From Unio delphinus (taxonomy: Eukaryota; Mollusca; Bivalvia; Unionida; Unionidae): a DNA stretch of 64,000 nt. Location: the NCBI GenBank assembly GCA_029339505.1, contig JAQISU010000003.1:20219001-20283000 (forward strand), in the 5' to 3' direction. Shown in pieces: positions 13,041 to 25,362 of the stretch; within the stretch, counting starts at the first letter, position 1; each line of letters opens with the position of its first letter. The notes below the pieces were generated by a model that had not been told where the DNA came from, did not search any database, and worked only from the letters and a program-made list of their open reading frames with translations. A program made the translations under genes and the position numbers.

Positions 13041-14150
13041 CTCTTTTATGTTAGTATTTCTTAACCTCCTTTACTCTAGTATTACCTAAACTCATTTATG
13101 CTAGTATTACCTAAACTCATTTATGTTAGTATTACCTAAACTCATTTATGTTAGTATTAACTAAACTCATTTATGTTAGTATTACCTAAACTCATTTATG
13201 TTAGTATTACCTAAACTCACTTATGCTAGTATTACCTAAACTCATTTATGCTAGTAGTACCTAAACTCATTTATGTTAGTATTAGCTAAACTCATTTATG
13301 CTAGTAGTACCTAAACTCATTTATGCTAGTAGTACCTAAACTCATTTATGTTAGTATTACCTAAACTCATTTATGCTAGTATTACCTAAACTCATTTATG
13401 CTAGTATTACCTAAACTCATTTATGTTAGTATTACCTAAACTCATTTATGCTAGTATTACCTAAACTCATTTATGCTAGTAGTACCTAAACTCATTTATG
13501 CTAGTATTACCTAAACTCATTTATACTAGTAGTACCTAAACTCATTTATGCTAGTAGTACCTAAACTCATTTATGCTAGTATTACCTAAACTCATTTATA
13601 CTAGTAGTACCTAAACTCATTTATGCTAGTATTACCTAAATTCATTTATGCTAGTAGTACCTAAACTCATTTATGCTAGTATTACCTAAACTCATTTATG
13701 CTAGTAGTACCTAAACTCATTTATGCTAGTATTACCTAAACTCATTTATGCTTGTATTACCTAAACTCATTTATGTTAGTATTACCTAAACTCATTTATG
13801 TTAGTATTACCTAAACTCATTTATGCTAGTAGTACCTAAACTCATTTATGTTAGTATTACCTAAACTCATTATGCTATGAGTACCTAAACTCATTTATGC
13901 TAGTAGTACCTAAACTCATTTATGCTAGTAGTACCTAAACTCATTTATGTTAGTATTACCTAAACTCATTTATGTTAGTATTACATAAATTCCTTTTTGT
14001 TAGTATTACCTAAACTCATTTATGCTAGTAGTACCTAAACTCTTTTATGTTAGTATTTCTTAACCTTCTTTATGCTAGTAGTACCTAAACTCATTTATGC
14101 TAGTATTACCTAGACTCTTTTATGGTGGTATTACTTAAACTCATTTATGA
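13041..14150. repeat. Minisatellite, 25-bp unit
   Basis: About 44 copies of ctcatttatgctagtattac followed by ctaaa. Two sites are strongly polymorphic between units: tgct or tgtt, and tagtattac or tagtagtac. The edges carry degenerate units such as ctcttttatg. Apart from one shortened unit near 13,870, length is strictly 25 bases. Confidence 0.97.
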
Positions 14151-14804
14151 ATTGTCTGCAATCTAGAGACGAATTATTATGAAATTAGGGCCACTCACTT
14201 GGTGACATTTACAATATCCCCTCTGACTTCGGGATCAATGTAACAGCCGAAGTAAATTAAAGATTTTGGTTAAAATGTATAGGCATCCATTATAATGTTA
14301 TGAAAAGCGATATGATATTGTCAGATTGTCCATCCATCTGTTACCAATCTCATTTCCCCACAATTATTCAAGGTGTCAACCATTTTTAGGTACTAAATGT
14401 TGTGGATGTCTTGTAATTGGAGTAAGAAAGATGTATGTACATTTCGAAGTTGAAATGTTATGGGTCTAGGACACTGACTGAAACTGGTTTTGCTCACATC
14501 AATATTAATTACCCGGCACATAGCTAGGCCAAAGAATGTGAATGGTTTGCACCTGGCGTGCAAAATTAGTCTATATATTTTGAAGCTTAAAAAAGTGAAA
14601 GATCATTGTAGCTGTGAGTGAAAGGATATTTTGTTTCCGCCCAATAACGTCATAGATATAAGGTCAAAATGTGTGGATGGGTTGTGCGTTAAGAAGGAGA
14701 GATATTTAAAATTTGCAGTCAAAAGGTTTAAAGACTGTTGAAGGTAGTTATTTTATTTGCCCTATCCTACAATGAGGCTCAACATCTACTGTAACGAATC
14801 GCTT
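14151..14804. other. No gene seen
   Basis: Mixed sequence between the 25-bp minisatellite and the LINE 5' end, with no repeat or coding signal. Confidence 0.55.
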
Positions 14805-16888
14805 AAGCATGTAATGATTGCCGCTATCATTTAACATGTTTGAAGCTGATGTTCCGTTTTTTGTTTTTTTGGTGTGCCGTTTTTTATGACAAATGTGTTG
14901 TCTGTTCTCGTCTACATTATTTTGTTTCATCGTGCATTTGCTGTTCAGTTCGCATGTGTTTCTTCATCTCCTTGTTTTGGAAACGTGAACAATTAGATTT
15001 TCACAGCTATATTGTTCCACTGCGACAACGTCCTTTGTTGTAGAACAAACTGCCATCCGTTGATTGCCAGTCTACCCGTTTTTGCTATGAAGGACCCTCT
15101 TTAATGACTTTAAATTACTTCTCCTTGGCTCTCTACACTACATTGTGCTCAAGACTAAACGAACTTGGAATACAATCATCATTACTTAAATGTAGACGAA
15201 AGCGAAAAAAGAAACGTTTCAAAGCTAACCGGCGTATAAAAGGAAGAAGAAATCCAATTATCCCCTTTCGCTCTTTCGAGCTCAACAATTTGAAAATTTG
15301 GCCGTTAATTTTGATAACCTGGTGCAAATCCCTATTAAAATGGTCAACCTTTGTGGCAAATATCGCAGAGATACCACTGAGTATTTCATTATTTAATACC
15401 CTAACAGTACGACCACCCAAGAGAAGCGCACGCAAATAGTTAATTTTATTAACGATCACAATATCGGCGTCTTTTTCCTGACAGAAACATGGCTAAAAAG
15501 ATCAAGCGATGGGCCAAGCTCGCGGATTTAACACCCACCGGATACTCCATATAAGTCGTTTCCCCGCAATATCGCGGAGATGGAATTTCTGTAATTACCA
15601 AAAAAAAATCCCTGGTAAAATGTCTTAAACACACCACAGCCTTCAATTTCTGGCACACATCATTTGAACTAATAAAAACAACATTGATACTGAAACAATG
15701 GTTAGTCCATTTTTTCTACCTCTACGGCCCTCTTCCTGGTAGAAAACAAGATGACTTGGAATATGGAAATTCAGTAGGTTAGCAACCTGATTATTCTTGG
15801 AGATTTCAACTTTTATTTTGACTGTCCTGGAAACCCATACCCATCAAAACTACTTAATTCCATTCGTGTCTTCAAACTTAAACAGTCAGTTCTGCAGCCC
15901 ACCCATACACATGGTAACGTTTTAAACTGGATTCTTCATTGACCTGATGATAATAGTTTACGGTACACCCTTGTATTCCATAAAACTTGCATCATATTAC
16001 CTCTGCATTATATGCCATCTCGACGTATTCGTCCCTAAACATCTACCCTTTATTTGCTACTAACAGAAGCCTCCATATGATAAATATAACCAAATTATTG
16101 CCAGACATCAAAGCAACCTAACAACTTGCTTACTTTATACAGCAGAACATTTCGATAACTGCCTGCGTTCATTGCTTGAAAAACAAGCCCCAACCACCAA
16201 GTGCAAAGTATCAATTCAAAAGTGTTATGTGCGGTATACCAGTGTTAGGCACCATTAGAAATAAGACTGACAACACAAATTCAATTGTCTTGTTGTCACC
16301 ATACAGTTGCGATACAGAATTTCAGCGACAACCGTTAGCAGTATTTAAACCTGTATCAATGGATTTAGGACGTACAATCGTGATGAAGAATGTGCAAAGG
16401 TCATGCGAACTCGATCCGATTCCAACATCACTACTGCTTGAGAGCATAGACCCAATATTGCCTTCACTAACTGAAGTTATTAATATCTCTCTCATCCAAA
16501 GAATTCGCATCATTTCTCAACCCTGCAATTGTAAATCCTCTACTGAAGAAACCAACACTCGACTATAACGATTTAAAGAACTACCGCCCAATTTCTAATC
16601 TCCCGTTCATATAACAAATCTTAGAAAAGGTTGTTCTAACACAGCTTGTATCTCATTTGAATTCAAACAGTCTTTTAATCAATGTACAGTCTGCATATCG
16701 CCGTTGCCACAGAACTGAAACTACTCTTCTGAAAGTAGTTAACGACATGCTCTCTGCTTTGGACAGCGGAAAGATTACGGTCCTCGATCTTCTTGATTTG
16801 TCTTCAGCATTCGACACAAAAGACCATGCTAAATTACTTCACCGTGCCCAGAATGTATTTGACATTCGCAATACAGTCTTACTGTAGT

Positions 16889-17192
16889 CAGAGGCGTAGC
16901 GAGGGGGGTACATATGTCCCCGGGCGCCAAGGTACACGGGCGCAAAAATGAACCTTACAACGTTACATTATAATAAGTAAACAAGGGTAATAAGTCGGTC
17001 ACAAGCTCGCTGCAGCGGCTCAGTAGACGTGTCATCCGATACGTCTGCCATCCACAGTGATGATGCTGCCTGCCAACCACTTGTTGTTTTCCTTATTCAA
17101 TGTAATAGAAAAATGTGATTCAACAAGGAGCGGGCTGCGGCGCCAATTTTATAGTTCGTCCCAGGGCGCAAAATATCATAGCTACGCCTCTG
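16889..17192. mobile_element. hAT-like MITE, copy 2, nested in LINE
   Basis: A 304-bp element from cagaggcgtagc to gctacgcctctg, inverted relative to copy 1. It is flanked on both sides by tactgtagt. The target duplication is at least 8 bp, and the ninth base may be chance. Removing the element and one repeat restores a continuous LINE sequence matching 33,250-33,270, which proves the insertion boundaries. Confidence 0.93.
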
Positions 17193-18367
17193 TACTGTAG
17201 TTCAAGTCATACTTATTCAACATGACAATGCAATATATGTAAATAGAACACACTCCAGCCCAGTTGTGTGTATATGCAAATAGAACACACTCCAGCCCAG
17301 TTGATCTATGTTGTGGTTGTCTACAGGGGTCTGTTCTTGGACCTGTTTCTCTTCATTTAATACACAGCCGCTTTCAAATGATATAGATCATCATCCAGTG
17401 TCTCACCAATTATTTGCGGATGACACGCAAATATACAAATCTAGCCACCCAACTGAAATCGATGCTACCATCCAAGGCGTAGAAAGGTGCATTTCTGATG
17501 TGAAATCATGGATGACATGTAAAAAGCTGCAGATGAATGATGATACAACTGATGCTTTTCTGATCAAAACATAAATACTTTTACATTCAGATCCTTTACT
17601 TCAGAAAAAAAGATCAGCATCACCAACATCTACAATACTCTCACATTGCACCAACATGTCATGAACATATGCAAGGCTGCATATATTGATCCCATATATT
17701 GATCTCTTACGCATCAGCTTCTTTCGTAAATATCTTTCAGTTGATATCACTAAAACGCTTCTGTGTTCATTAGTACTTTCAAGAATGAAATAATGTAACT
17801 CAATTCTGTCTGGTTCGTCTAAATATCTATTCTAGAAATTTCAAAAAGGTAAAAACTCAACTGCTCGGATCATCCTTAGAGTACCACAATCAGAGCACAC
17901 CTCCACGCTGATCTGTACCCTACATTGGCTATCAATTTGATACAGAATCAAACACATAATTTGTTATTTGTGCTACACTTCACTGACGGACTCCAGCCCA
18001 ACATACCTAGCTGGCCTAACCCATGTGTATACACCAGCAAGATACTTACGCTCCTCTTCTGACAATTGTTTACTCATTATTTCCACTATGAAAACGAAGT
18101 CATATGGAAAACTTTCTTTTACATGCCAGGACCCAGCAACGTAGAACGAATTGCCCATTGAATTCGACACAAAGACAAATCCCTTTCAATAGAGTTCTTA
18201 AAACCCGCCTTTATCTACTGCACGAACAAACTTAAAGACCTACCAATTTTCCTACCTTAAATATATTCAGTATGTTTTGATTTGATTAAAATTTCATTGT
18301 GGATTTTTTTTATAGTCTTAATATTATATATGTTGCAAAGTACTTATAGCTTCTGAAGATTAGGCAA

Positions 18368-18368
<1 letters not shown>

Positions 18369-18409
<41 letters not shown>

Positions 18410-18410
18410 T
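18369..18410. repeat. (TTA)n tail of LINE copy 1
   Basis: An ATT trinucleotide tract forming the 3' tail of the LINE. Similar tails close the copies at about 9.5, 11.0 and 57.6 kb. Confidence 0.93.
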
Positions 18411-18412
18411 TC

Positions 18413-19584
18413 AGAAAGAAAGTTATATTGCGTTGATTTGCAAATTGGCTAACACCACTGAAGAGTTATACCTAAATGGAATTGTCTATTTTTTCTTTAA
18501 GATAATTCCGTGGACGTAGAATATCACTGAAGTTATTGAAAGATTTACCAAATCCGATCGAGTTATTTGAATATTCAAGTCATTAAATCAATTCACATAA
18601 TCCAACGGTAGTGGCAGTTTAAATTAGATATGTTTCACTTTGCTAAACCCAACTAACACATATTATAAATAAATCATTATTTCGTCTCAACAACTCTTAC
18701 AGAACTGGCATAGACTGAAGAATAACCTAAGTGGTGCCTATATTCTCATTATATAGTCTCTATTTATGGTTAGGCGTTTGTTTATAGCCCGAGGAGACAC
18801 CTAAATGACCCAGGAATGACATTGCAACGTGAACGCTGTTAGAGTTCAGCATCAGGGAAGAAATAATAATAAACTACATAATTGTTGCTGCAGGCCACTT
18901 TCAGTGACTTCATTATATATTATATACAGAAATAAAACATAATTATAGTCAAAAGATATACAAATGCATACTTTACATACATAATGAAGCTCAAGTGCTT
19001 GAACTTTTGTGCTCCGACCGCCACCACACAGAGAAGACCCGCCACATCAAGCGCTCTCTGTGTAGCTCAAAAGGAGAAAAAGGTGGGGGGGGGGGTATAC
19101 CTGCAGCAAGCCAACAACAAAGATGGAAGGAAATTTAAGCATAATGTTATAAGAAAAGAACTCTGCAAAAAATCAGCCAACATAGTCAAACCTTTAAATA
19201 CAGATATAAAGTAGAAACATTGTTGTTTCTTTTTTTTAAAAATTACAAGAAACAAAAGAAAAACAAAAACATGTATCAGTATACAGTTTAAAGTAAAATA
19301 TTTAAGCATAACAACCATATATGTCATATGCACAAGTATACATTAAAGTCCAATTTGTGTAGCCCCCATGTGAAGTGTAGTGCTCTTCAATGAACCCATA
19401 TGAAGAGCAGCAACTTGTCACATAAGGACCACGGAAAGTGAAATGGTCTCCAATGAACCCATATAAAGAGCAGTAACCGTAAGATGCGGACAGCTGTATT
19501 CATTGTTCTGTGCACCACGAGACCTGATTGGAAGAACAACAATCAGAAAACAGAACCCGCGGGAAGTGATTAAAGTCTATATTC
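18413..19584. other. No gene seen; short local repeat near the end
   Basis: Mostly AT-rich sequence with no supported gene. At about 19,385-19,460 a short segment around caatgaacccatatgaagag occurs twice, about 62 bases apart. A related string is at about 26,110, near the SGNH fragment, so this may be terminal sequence of the adjacent tyrosine-recombinase element. Confidence 0.45.
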
Positions 19585-20265
19585 CTAAATTAGAATATAA
19601 AGTAAAAACAAAGTAAACATAAAACAACCTAACCATCCTATAGACAAATAAGCAGATAATGCCGAATTGTGCACCCCACACTGAAAAGAAGATATTACAT
19701 ATCGGATGGGGCATTGGTCTTGTAATTTTTGGGGCACGATCCTTAAGTGAAAAATTTGACCATTGGAGTGTTTGTAATTTGCAAAGTGAACCACTAAACC
19801 GCTGTCATTGATAAGAACCTGAGAGAATTGAAGCCAGTTGGGATTGCCGCAACCCGTCTGTCTAACAGTAATTTCCCCCACCCGCAGAAAAGCATGAACT
19901 GCTAGAAGAAACATAGATTTAAATAAAACCGCACGAAAAGCGGTGTGGGTAAATGTCGGCAGGACTAGCACGAGTTTGTTTAGCATACATTTATCACTTG
20001 ATAGTCTAACATGTGTTTGTGGTAAATGTTTATGAATCGTTTGTAGTAGTTTTTGAATAAGAAAGGAATTGTTTGGGTCAGGAATATTTCTTAGTTTGTG
20101 CACATAACCAAAAGCCGATACATATGTAGATATGGTTGACGGTGCGTATTGTTTTTCAAAAAGGTACGAGTTTGGTTTCTGCCGGCAGAATTGTAGCAGT
20201 TCATGACATGTTGCAAGTTTGTCAAGCGGTAGACGCACTTCCCTTATCTCTGAATCCAATTCATA
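19585..20265 (-). pseudogene. Tyrosine recombinase, truncated
   Basis: The reading frame opens in the last part of the reverse transcriptase (FLSYELDSEIREVRLPLDKL) and continues directly into an N-terminal SAM-like recombinase region with YAPSTISTYVSAFGYVHKL, then the catalytic-domain motif HAFLRVGEIT, whose arginine is the first catalytic residue of tyrosine recombinases. The later H-x-x-R and the nucleophilic tyrosine are not seen: after HLRIVPQKL the frame turns into unrelated sequence and stops. This enzyme class integrates the circular cDNA of DIRS-type elements. Loss of the second half makes it inactive. About 80 codons of RNase H sequence or more that normally precede it are absent. 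Confidence 0.85.
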
Positions 20266-20870
20266 ACTCAAGAAAGTCAACGCAGGGGCAGGGAGGAAGG
20301 TTTTTTTCCTCTGCCATAGGAATGCCAATGTCTTTACAGAGTCCTAAGAAGTCGTTGAGTTTCTGTAAACATCCATCGTAAGTACTATCTAATATGAGAA
20401 AATCATCCAAAATATGAACCATATGATGTATCCCCAATTTATTGATGGCTATCCAGTGCAAAGCCCTGCTAAAAGTTTCAAAAATACTACAGCACGGACT
20501 GCACCCCATTGGTAAACATTTATCAAAATAGAACTTGTTTTTTCCATTGAAAGCCAAGAAGGTGATATTGGGAAGGCATGACTGGTATGATTGGAAAATC
20601 ACTGGCTATATCAGTTTTGGCCATATGACACCCTTTTCCTAACTGGTTAATAAAAGATATAGCATCTTCAACCGTAGCATACTGGAATGACAACTGTTCT
20701 GAAGGAATATTATCGTTGACCGAGTGTCCTAGCGGATGTGACAAGTGATGAATGAGACGGTAAGTGCCACTAGTCTTTTTCTCAATCAGTCCTAAGTGAA
20801 ACAGATCCCCCTGGGATATCTAACTCCTGAGGAATTTTGATGTTGAGATTGCTGTTGAGATTGTGCAATT
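20261..20870 (-). pseudogene. DIRS-type reverse transcriptase, frameshifted
   Basis: Pieces in successive frames give a near-continuous DIRS-like reverse transcriptase. At about 20,850-20,740 are LFHLGLIEKKTSGTYRLIHH and HPLGHSVNDNIP. At about 20,620 is AKTDIASDFPIIPV (palm motif A), then LLGFQW. At about 20,520 is FDKCLPMGCSPCCSIFETFS, and at about 20,420 HILDDFLILDS, where LDDF is the catalytic aspartate pair. One frameshift lies near 20,530-20,600 and another at about 20,265, where the frame hands over to the recombinase. It would copy element RNA into DNA; it is not functional as it stands. Confidence 0.87.
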
Positions 20871-20929
20871 CGTTGCACATGTACAACCGACTGCAGGTAC
20901 AACTCTAAGTGTTTTGTGCCCCATTCGGC

Positions 20930-21217
20930 TTAATGGCGACTTACCAGTTGTCGGAACTGTTCGTCATAGTAACGCCAGTTAGCCTTTTTGTTGTGAAGAG
21001 TCATGACTGTCTCCATATGTTGAGACAAACCCGCAACAGATGCAGAGTTAGTCCCGGCGAGAATTGCCACAAACCTATTCCAAGCGAATAGCCATTGGTG
21101 TAGAGAAAGAGGGGTTTTCTTCTGACTAGGGACCAATCTAATTTTGGGGGAATCGTGATTGATGTCAATCTGCATTTTCAATGTCTCCTCACTCCTATCA
21201 GGGAGAAGCAGGGACAA
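20930..21217 (-). pseudogene. Gag-like C-terminal region of the YR retrotransposon
   Basis: A 95-codon frame on the minus strand. It includes LHQWLFAWNRFVAILAG and HNKKANWRYYDEQFRQLVS, which fit the conserved gag segment of DIRS/Ngaro-type elements (a W-x-x-A-W block, then W-x-x-Y-D-x-x-F-R). It follows the N-terminal gag frame by about 55 bases in a different frame, so an indel probably separates two parts of one gag. Confidence 0.75.
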
Positions 21218-21273
21218 ATCAATGTATTGACCTTATAAAATGAGCTCCTTGACCTTAACAGGGATAGCAGATG

Positions 21274-21843
21274 TTATTTGGGTGGAGGCGCTAACAAATT
21301 TAGACTGGTTAATACGCAGCTGTGCTGACTGTGATTATTGATAGGGGTGCACAAAGCAGCATTACCTAACCCTGTATTCCCCATCAATGCAGATGTTGCG
21401 ATATCGACGGCCTGGTTGACCACCTCGTGATTCCCCAGCTGTGACGCAGATGCCGTCGGTGATAGATTCTCAAGTTGTGACCTCGATAGATTGGCGACTT
21501 CCCGGGTCCTCTGCTGGGATGTAGATGCCACCGGTGCTGGATCAGCAGTAGCAGCCGCTTGGTGTATCGGTTGCATGCAGTTTAAAATGTTGGCCAGTCC
21601 GTCGTTCACGTGTGCTTTGATGGTTTCGGTGACTTCTCTCGTTATATTTCTTATCGTCTCCGTGTCGAAGTTGAAAGCGCCCGGAGATGTGGTCGTAGAC
21701 GTTCTCTGCCTGATCTTACTGGTGTTCCCCACCTGCTGCACCCCTTTTGACGCTTTCCGTTGCGGAGGCGCTCTTTTTCGTGCAGTAGTCATCGATTCCA
21801 CTACCCTCTGCACCCCCTTTGGTGCTTTTCTCTGTGGAGCCAT
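21274..21843 (-). pseudogene. Gag-like N-terminal region of the YR retrotransposon
   Basis: 189 codons from the ATG at 21,843. That start is preferred over the upstream in-frame ATG because the sequence just before it on the minus strand, ttctttttgttttag, looks like a 3' splice site or leader. The product begins MAPQRKAPKGVQRVV and repeats a related basic motif (PPQRKASKGVQQVGN) about 28 residues later. A Ser/Thr/Gln-rich low-complexity middle follows, as is common in gag N-termini. No zinc knuckle is seen. Confidence 0.6.
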
Positions 21844-21893
21844 TCTAAAACAAAAAGAATCAGAGCAGTATTGCCGTTCTGTGAGAATATGAA

Positions 21894-22907
21894 CGAAATT
21901 GTTACCTGGTGACAGCAGCACCCACTAGGTCAGAGTATGAACTTCAGAAATTGAAATAATAGTCAGTTAACTATGATCCATTTACAAGCCAGGAAGAATA
22001 GTTATTGTCGAGTGGAATTACACATGTGCTAGCTAATACTAATAGAGTAAAGTGTGAGGTAGAGTAATGTGTAAGTATACACTTGATAACTTCAAACAAA
22101 AAGTAGAGTCAAGTGTAAGTATACGCTTGATAACTTGTAATAATATGTAGAGACAGATGTATGTAAACACTTGATAACTTGTAACAATAAGTAGAGTCAA
22201 GTGTAAGTATACACTTGATAACTTGTAATAATATATAGTCAATTGTAAGTATCCACTTGATAACGTGTAACAATATGTAGTAAAATGTAAGTAAAACATG
22301 ACAAGTTGTGTAATAGTAAAGTGATATGATGAATCTATAATACGAGGAAAATATTATATACCATGACAAACGGCACGCGAAATTGTAGCATCATTTAAAG
22401 CGAAATTGTTACCTGGTGACAGCAGCACCCACTAGGTCAGAGAATGAACTTCAGAAATTGAAATAATAGAGTCAGTTAACTATGATCCATTTACAAGCCT
22501 GTAAGAATAGTTATTATCGAGTGGAATTACTCATGTGCCAACTAATACTAATAGAGTCAAGTATGAGGTAGAGTAATGTGTAAGTATACACTTGTGAACT
22601 TGTAACAATAGGTATATTAGATTGTAATTAAACACTTTATAACTTGAGATAAGTGGAGTCAAGTGCAAGTATACACTCGATAACTTGTAATAATATATAG
22701 AGAAAATTGTATGTAAACACTTGATAACTTGTAACAATAAGTAGAGTCAAGTGTAAGTATCCACTTGATAACTTGTAACAATATGTAGTAAAATGTAAGT
22801 AAAAACATGACAAGTTGTGTAATAGTAAAGTGAAATGATGAATCTATAATACGAGGAAGACATTATATACAATGACAAACGGCACGCGAAATTGTAGCAT
22901 CATTTAA
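21894..22907. repeat. 507-bp tandem duplication upstream of gag
   Basis: Two head-to-tail copies, 21,894-22,400 and 22,401-22,907. Each starts cgaaattgttacctggtgac and ends near cacgcgaaattgtagcatca. Each contains a small ~42-bp minisatellite of cacttgataacttgtaac and gtagagtcaagtgtaagtat. The copies differ by substitutions and small indels inside the minisatellite. Lying just 5' of gag, this may include the element's terminal or leader repeats, but the split-repeat structure could not be proven. Confidence 0.9.
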
Positions 22908-23377
22908 TAGTTGAATAATCTTGTGAACTTGTAATTTCAGAATGCAGATTGCAACTAAAGTAGGGCTCGTTATTCAACTAAAGGAATGACGCTACGACAT
23001 TTTTACCTCAATCAGGCGCTAATCCATGACAAGCTGGAAAACGTACCATAAAGACGCAAAATTTAGGCGCCCATATCGAGTAAATTAATGTTGGAAATGT
23101 AATGACAATGCAAAGATATGTAAAGAGAACCAAATACCGACATTAAATATATAAATATATAATGTAGTGAGAACTCATGATTTCAATCGTGTAATCTACT
23201 TTCGCAAATACCATTGCCCTTTGTTTGACAAATGCACGCCGTCTGCCCGGAATTTATCCCTGCAATTCCCGCCGTCGACGGGAAAAGGAAATTTACCATT
23301 GTGTTCCCAGAATGTAATGAATGGATAAGAATTGACTTCTGTCCGCAAAATTTAATTCACTGATCGTGCAACATCGC

Positions 23378-25138
23378 GGTTACGGGTCAAAACGGACCGG
23401 TACCAAGAAGGCCCACGACCAAAACGGACCAGTGCTTAAAAGGCCCGGTCCGAAAAGGCCCGACCCAAAAAAGCCAATTTAGATATTAATTAATTACTAC
23501 AGTAGTAGTCTAATACAAGTAACTAATATGTAAATACCAAATCCTTGTTTTACTGGTGAATGTCTATAATTAATGTGCAGTAGAGAATCATTGTGCAGTA
23601 TGTCACAATCGTCCGACTAGTGATCATGGCAATAATTTTAACGTTACTACATGTTCTATGTAAAATGAAAAAAGGCAAATAATATTTGTGTTATAAAACA
23701 TTGTATTAAAGCAAATCGATAATATATTTTTTTTTATAAAATATCAGGACTGAATCATCCACGTGCGGGTTTACATGCCAGCTTTGTCATGATATTATGT
23801 ATGCGTTTATTATATATGTGTTATATTCTGTGTTTTGTAAGCACCGTCTTTGTGTTTTGGTCGATATAACTCAAGTCACAATTGGAATATAATAGTTTTC
23901 TTTTTTTTTTTAAATTAACATACATTTGTGTGATGGGTTATAAAGAGAAGAAGAAGAAAGGATAAATGTAATTAGTATAAACAAAAGAAAGACAAACACT
24001 AATGCCATTTCAGATTTATAAATTTGTTTTTAAGAACAATCATTATTGATAATACATGAATATTAAATTCTAATTTCAAATACTACAAACATATTGTTCA
24101 GAATGTCTGTCAAATTAATTTAATAGTAACAAATATTCAATAATTATACAATAACTGCAACAAATATTCATCAAACTATAAAATCATGCATACATAGATA
24201 CTCAGTTGTCAACCAAATACCTTAACAAAATTGCACAACTTTGGTTGCCGACGTTAATATTATATTACGATATATGATACAATCCTGGGATAACAGGGGA
24301 TATAGTAATGTTGTTCACGGTTCATAAGCATTTTTTAAGATTTATTTATATTTCTTTTCCATATATTTTGGCTAAGATGAACTCACTTTTTCAATGTTCA
24401 CATAGCTTCAAATTACAAAAAAAAATGCATTTGTTAAATCTAAATGTTTCTCTTTCAAGGTTCTCCAAAAACATGAAAGTATGAAACGACGATCATGAAA
24501 ACAAAAACAACAGATGTATCACACGAACACGAACATTCTTAAAAATTGGCATGTAAAGTCGTTTCAATGCACATAATACAAATTCTAACTTTATTTTGCT
24601 GCATTATGGGAACAACATCATGAGTATAAATTATGTCTTGTTTCCTATCAAACCTTTAATTCTAAAGTATTCTTATAGCAATATATGAACGAAAATAACA
24701 TTTCCTTTTACAGTATATATATTTAAAAAATGGGGTCATTGCAACTGTATATAAAACATTTGGTATGGTAGTCGCTTACCAGTGGGCCTATAATATAGTT
24801 CAACTTATGTTATATCGACTCATCTCTGCATCAACTTTATAAGAAAGTTATTTTTTTTTCTAAAAACTGGCATTTATTAGAATCATTATGTCGTTAATGA
24901 CGACATCGGAAGTCCAATAGTCACGTGGTTACACATATCTCCAGAAGTTGTTTTCGGAATATTTAAATTTGTAGAATTTTGCATTCTTACTAACCAGTGC
25001 TTCAGTTTTTACAGCTTAGTGGTTTAGAAATACATGTAAAAATGCCATTGACCTGGAAGTGAATGGATATGGGTATTGTAGAAAAGCTGTCTTCTTTCTT
25101 CTTCTTCTGCTTCCTACTACTACTACTACTACTACTAC

Positions 25139-25184
<46 letters not shown>

Positions 25185-25333
25185 TATCGATCTTGTAAGC
25201 AGTCCTTTTTAACCCGAGCTATTCCGTCCAGGTCCTTTCTGACCCGGGCCGTTTCCATCCAGGTCCTTTCTGACCCGTTATTGGCCTTTTTGGACCGGGC
25301 CTTTTTGGTACCGGTCCGTTTTGACCCGTTACC
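23378..25333. mobile_element. Non-autonomous DNA element, ~1.96 kb, long inverted ends
   Basis: The left end ggttacgggtcaaaacggac is the inverse of the right end ...cggtccgttttgacccgttacc with one mismatch. The ends remain alike for over 30 bases, through ggaccggtaccaa and the GGCCC beyond. An 8-bp aacatcgc directly flanks both ends (23,370-23,377 and 25,334-25,341). Inside each end are clustered short motifs of the type aaaaggcccg, and on the right a tandem aggtcctttctgacccg. The interior is AT-rich with a (TAC)n(TTA)n tract at about 25,117-25,183 and no transposase frame. An 8-bp duplication suggests hAT or P, but the GGT ends do not fit usual hAT ends. Confidence 0.88.
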
Positions 25334-25362
25334 AACATCGCAATAGTTATAAGGTGTATAAC

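Larger units (their letters stand above)
14805..18412 (+). mobile_element. CR1/L2-type LINE, long decayed copy 1
   Basis: The longest LINE copy here. The 5' part (14,805-15,460) is shared, inverted, with 34,535-35,170. Around 15,440-15,500 translation gives an endonuclease-like segment containing FINDHNIGVFFLTETWL. Reverse-transcriptase pieces follow: NSLLINVQSAYRRCHRTET at about 16,660, DLLDLSSAFDTKDH at about 16,790, and FADDTQIYKSSHPTEID at about 17,415. The 3' end is ...cttctgaagattaggcaaat and (att)n. Frameshifts and stops break every domain, and a MITE sits inside at 16,889-17,192. About 17,237-17,305 also holds a ~44-bp tandem duplication. The clade name comes from the protein pattern and the tail. 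Confidence 0.88.
19585..21900 (-). mobile_element. DIRS/Ngaro-type tyrosine-recombinase retrotransposon, decayed
   Basis: Minus-strand order is gag (21,843-20,930), reverse transcriptase (about 20,870-20,265), then tyrosine recombinase (about 20,250-19,585). That is the coding order of YR retrotransposons. The region expected to hold RNase H is missing: the end of the reverse transcriptase runs within a few dozen codons into the recombinase core. The recombinase is cut off after its first catalytic arginine. With the frameshifts between modules, the copy is dead. Terminal repeats could not be resolved. Confidence 0.88.

Noticed and set aside
22039..22737. Tyr/Leu/Ser-rich minus-strand frames
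   Set aside because: Translation of the ~42-bp minisatellite inside the 507-bp duplication.
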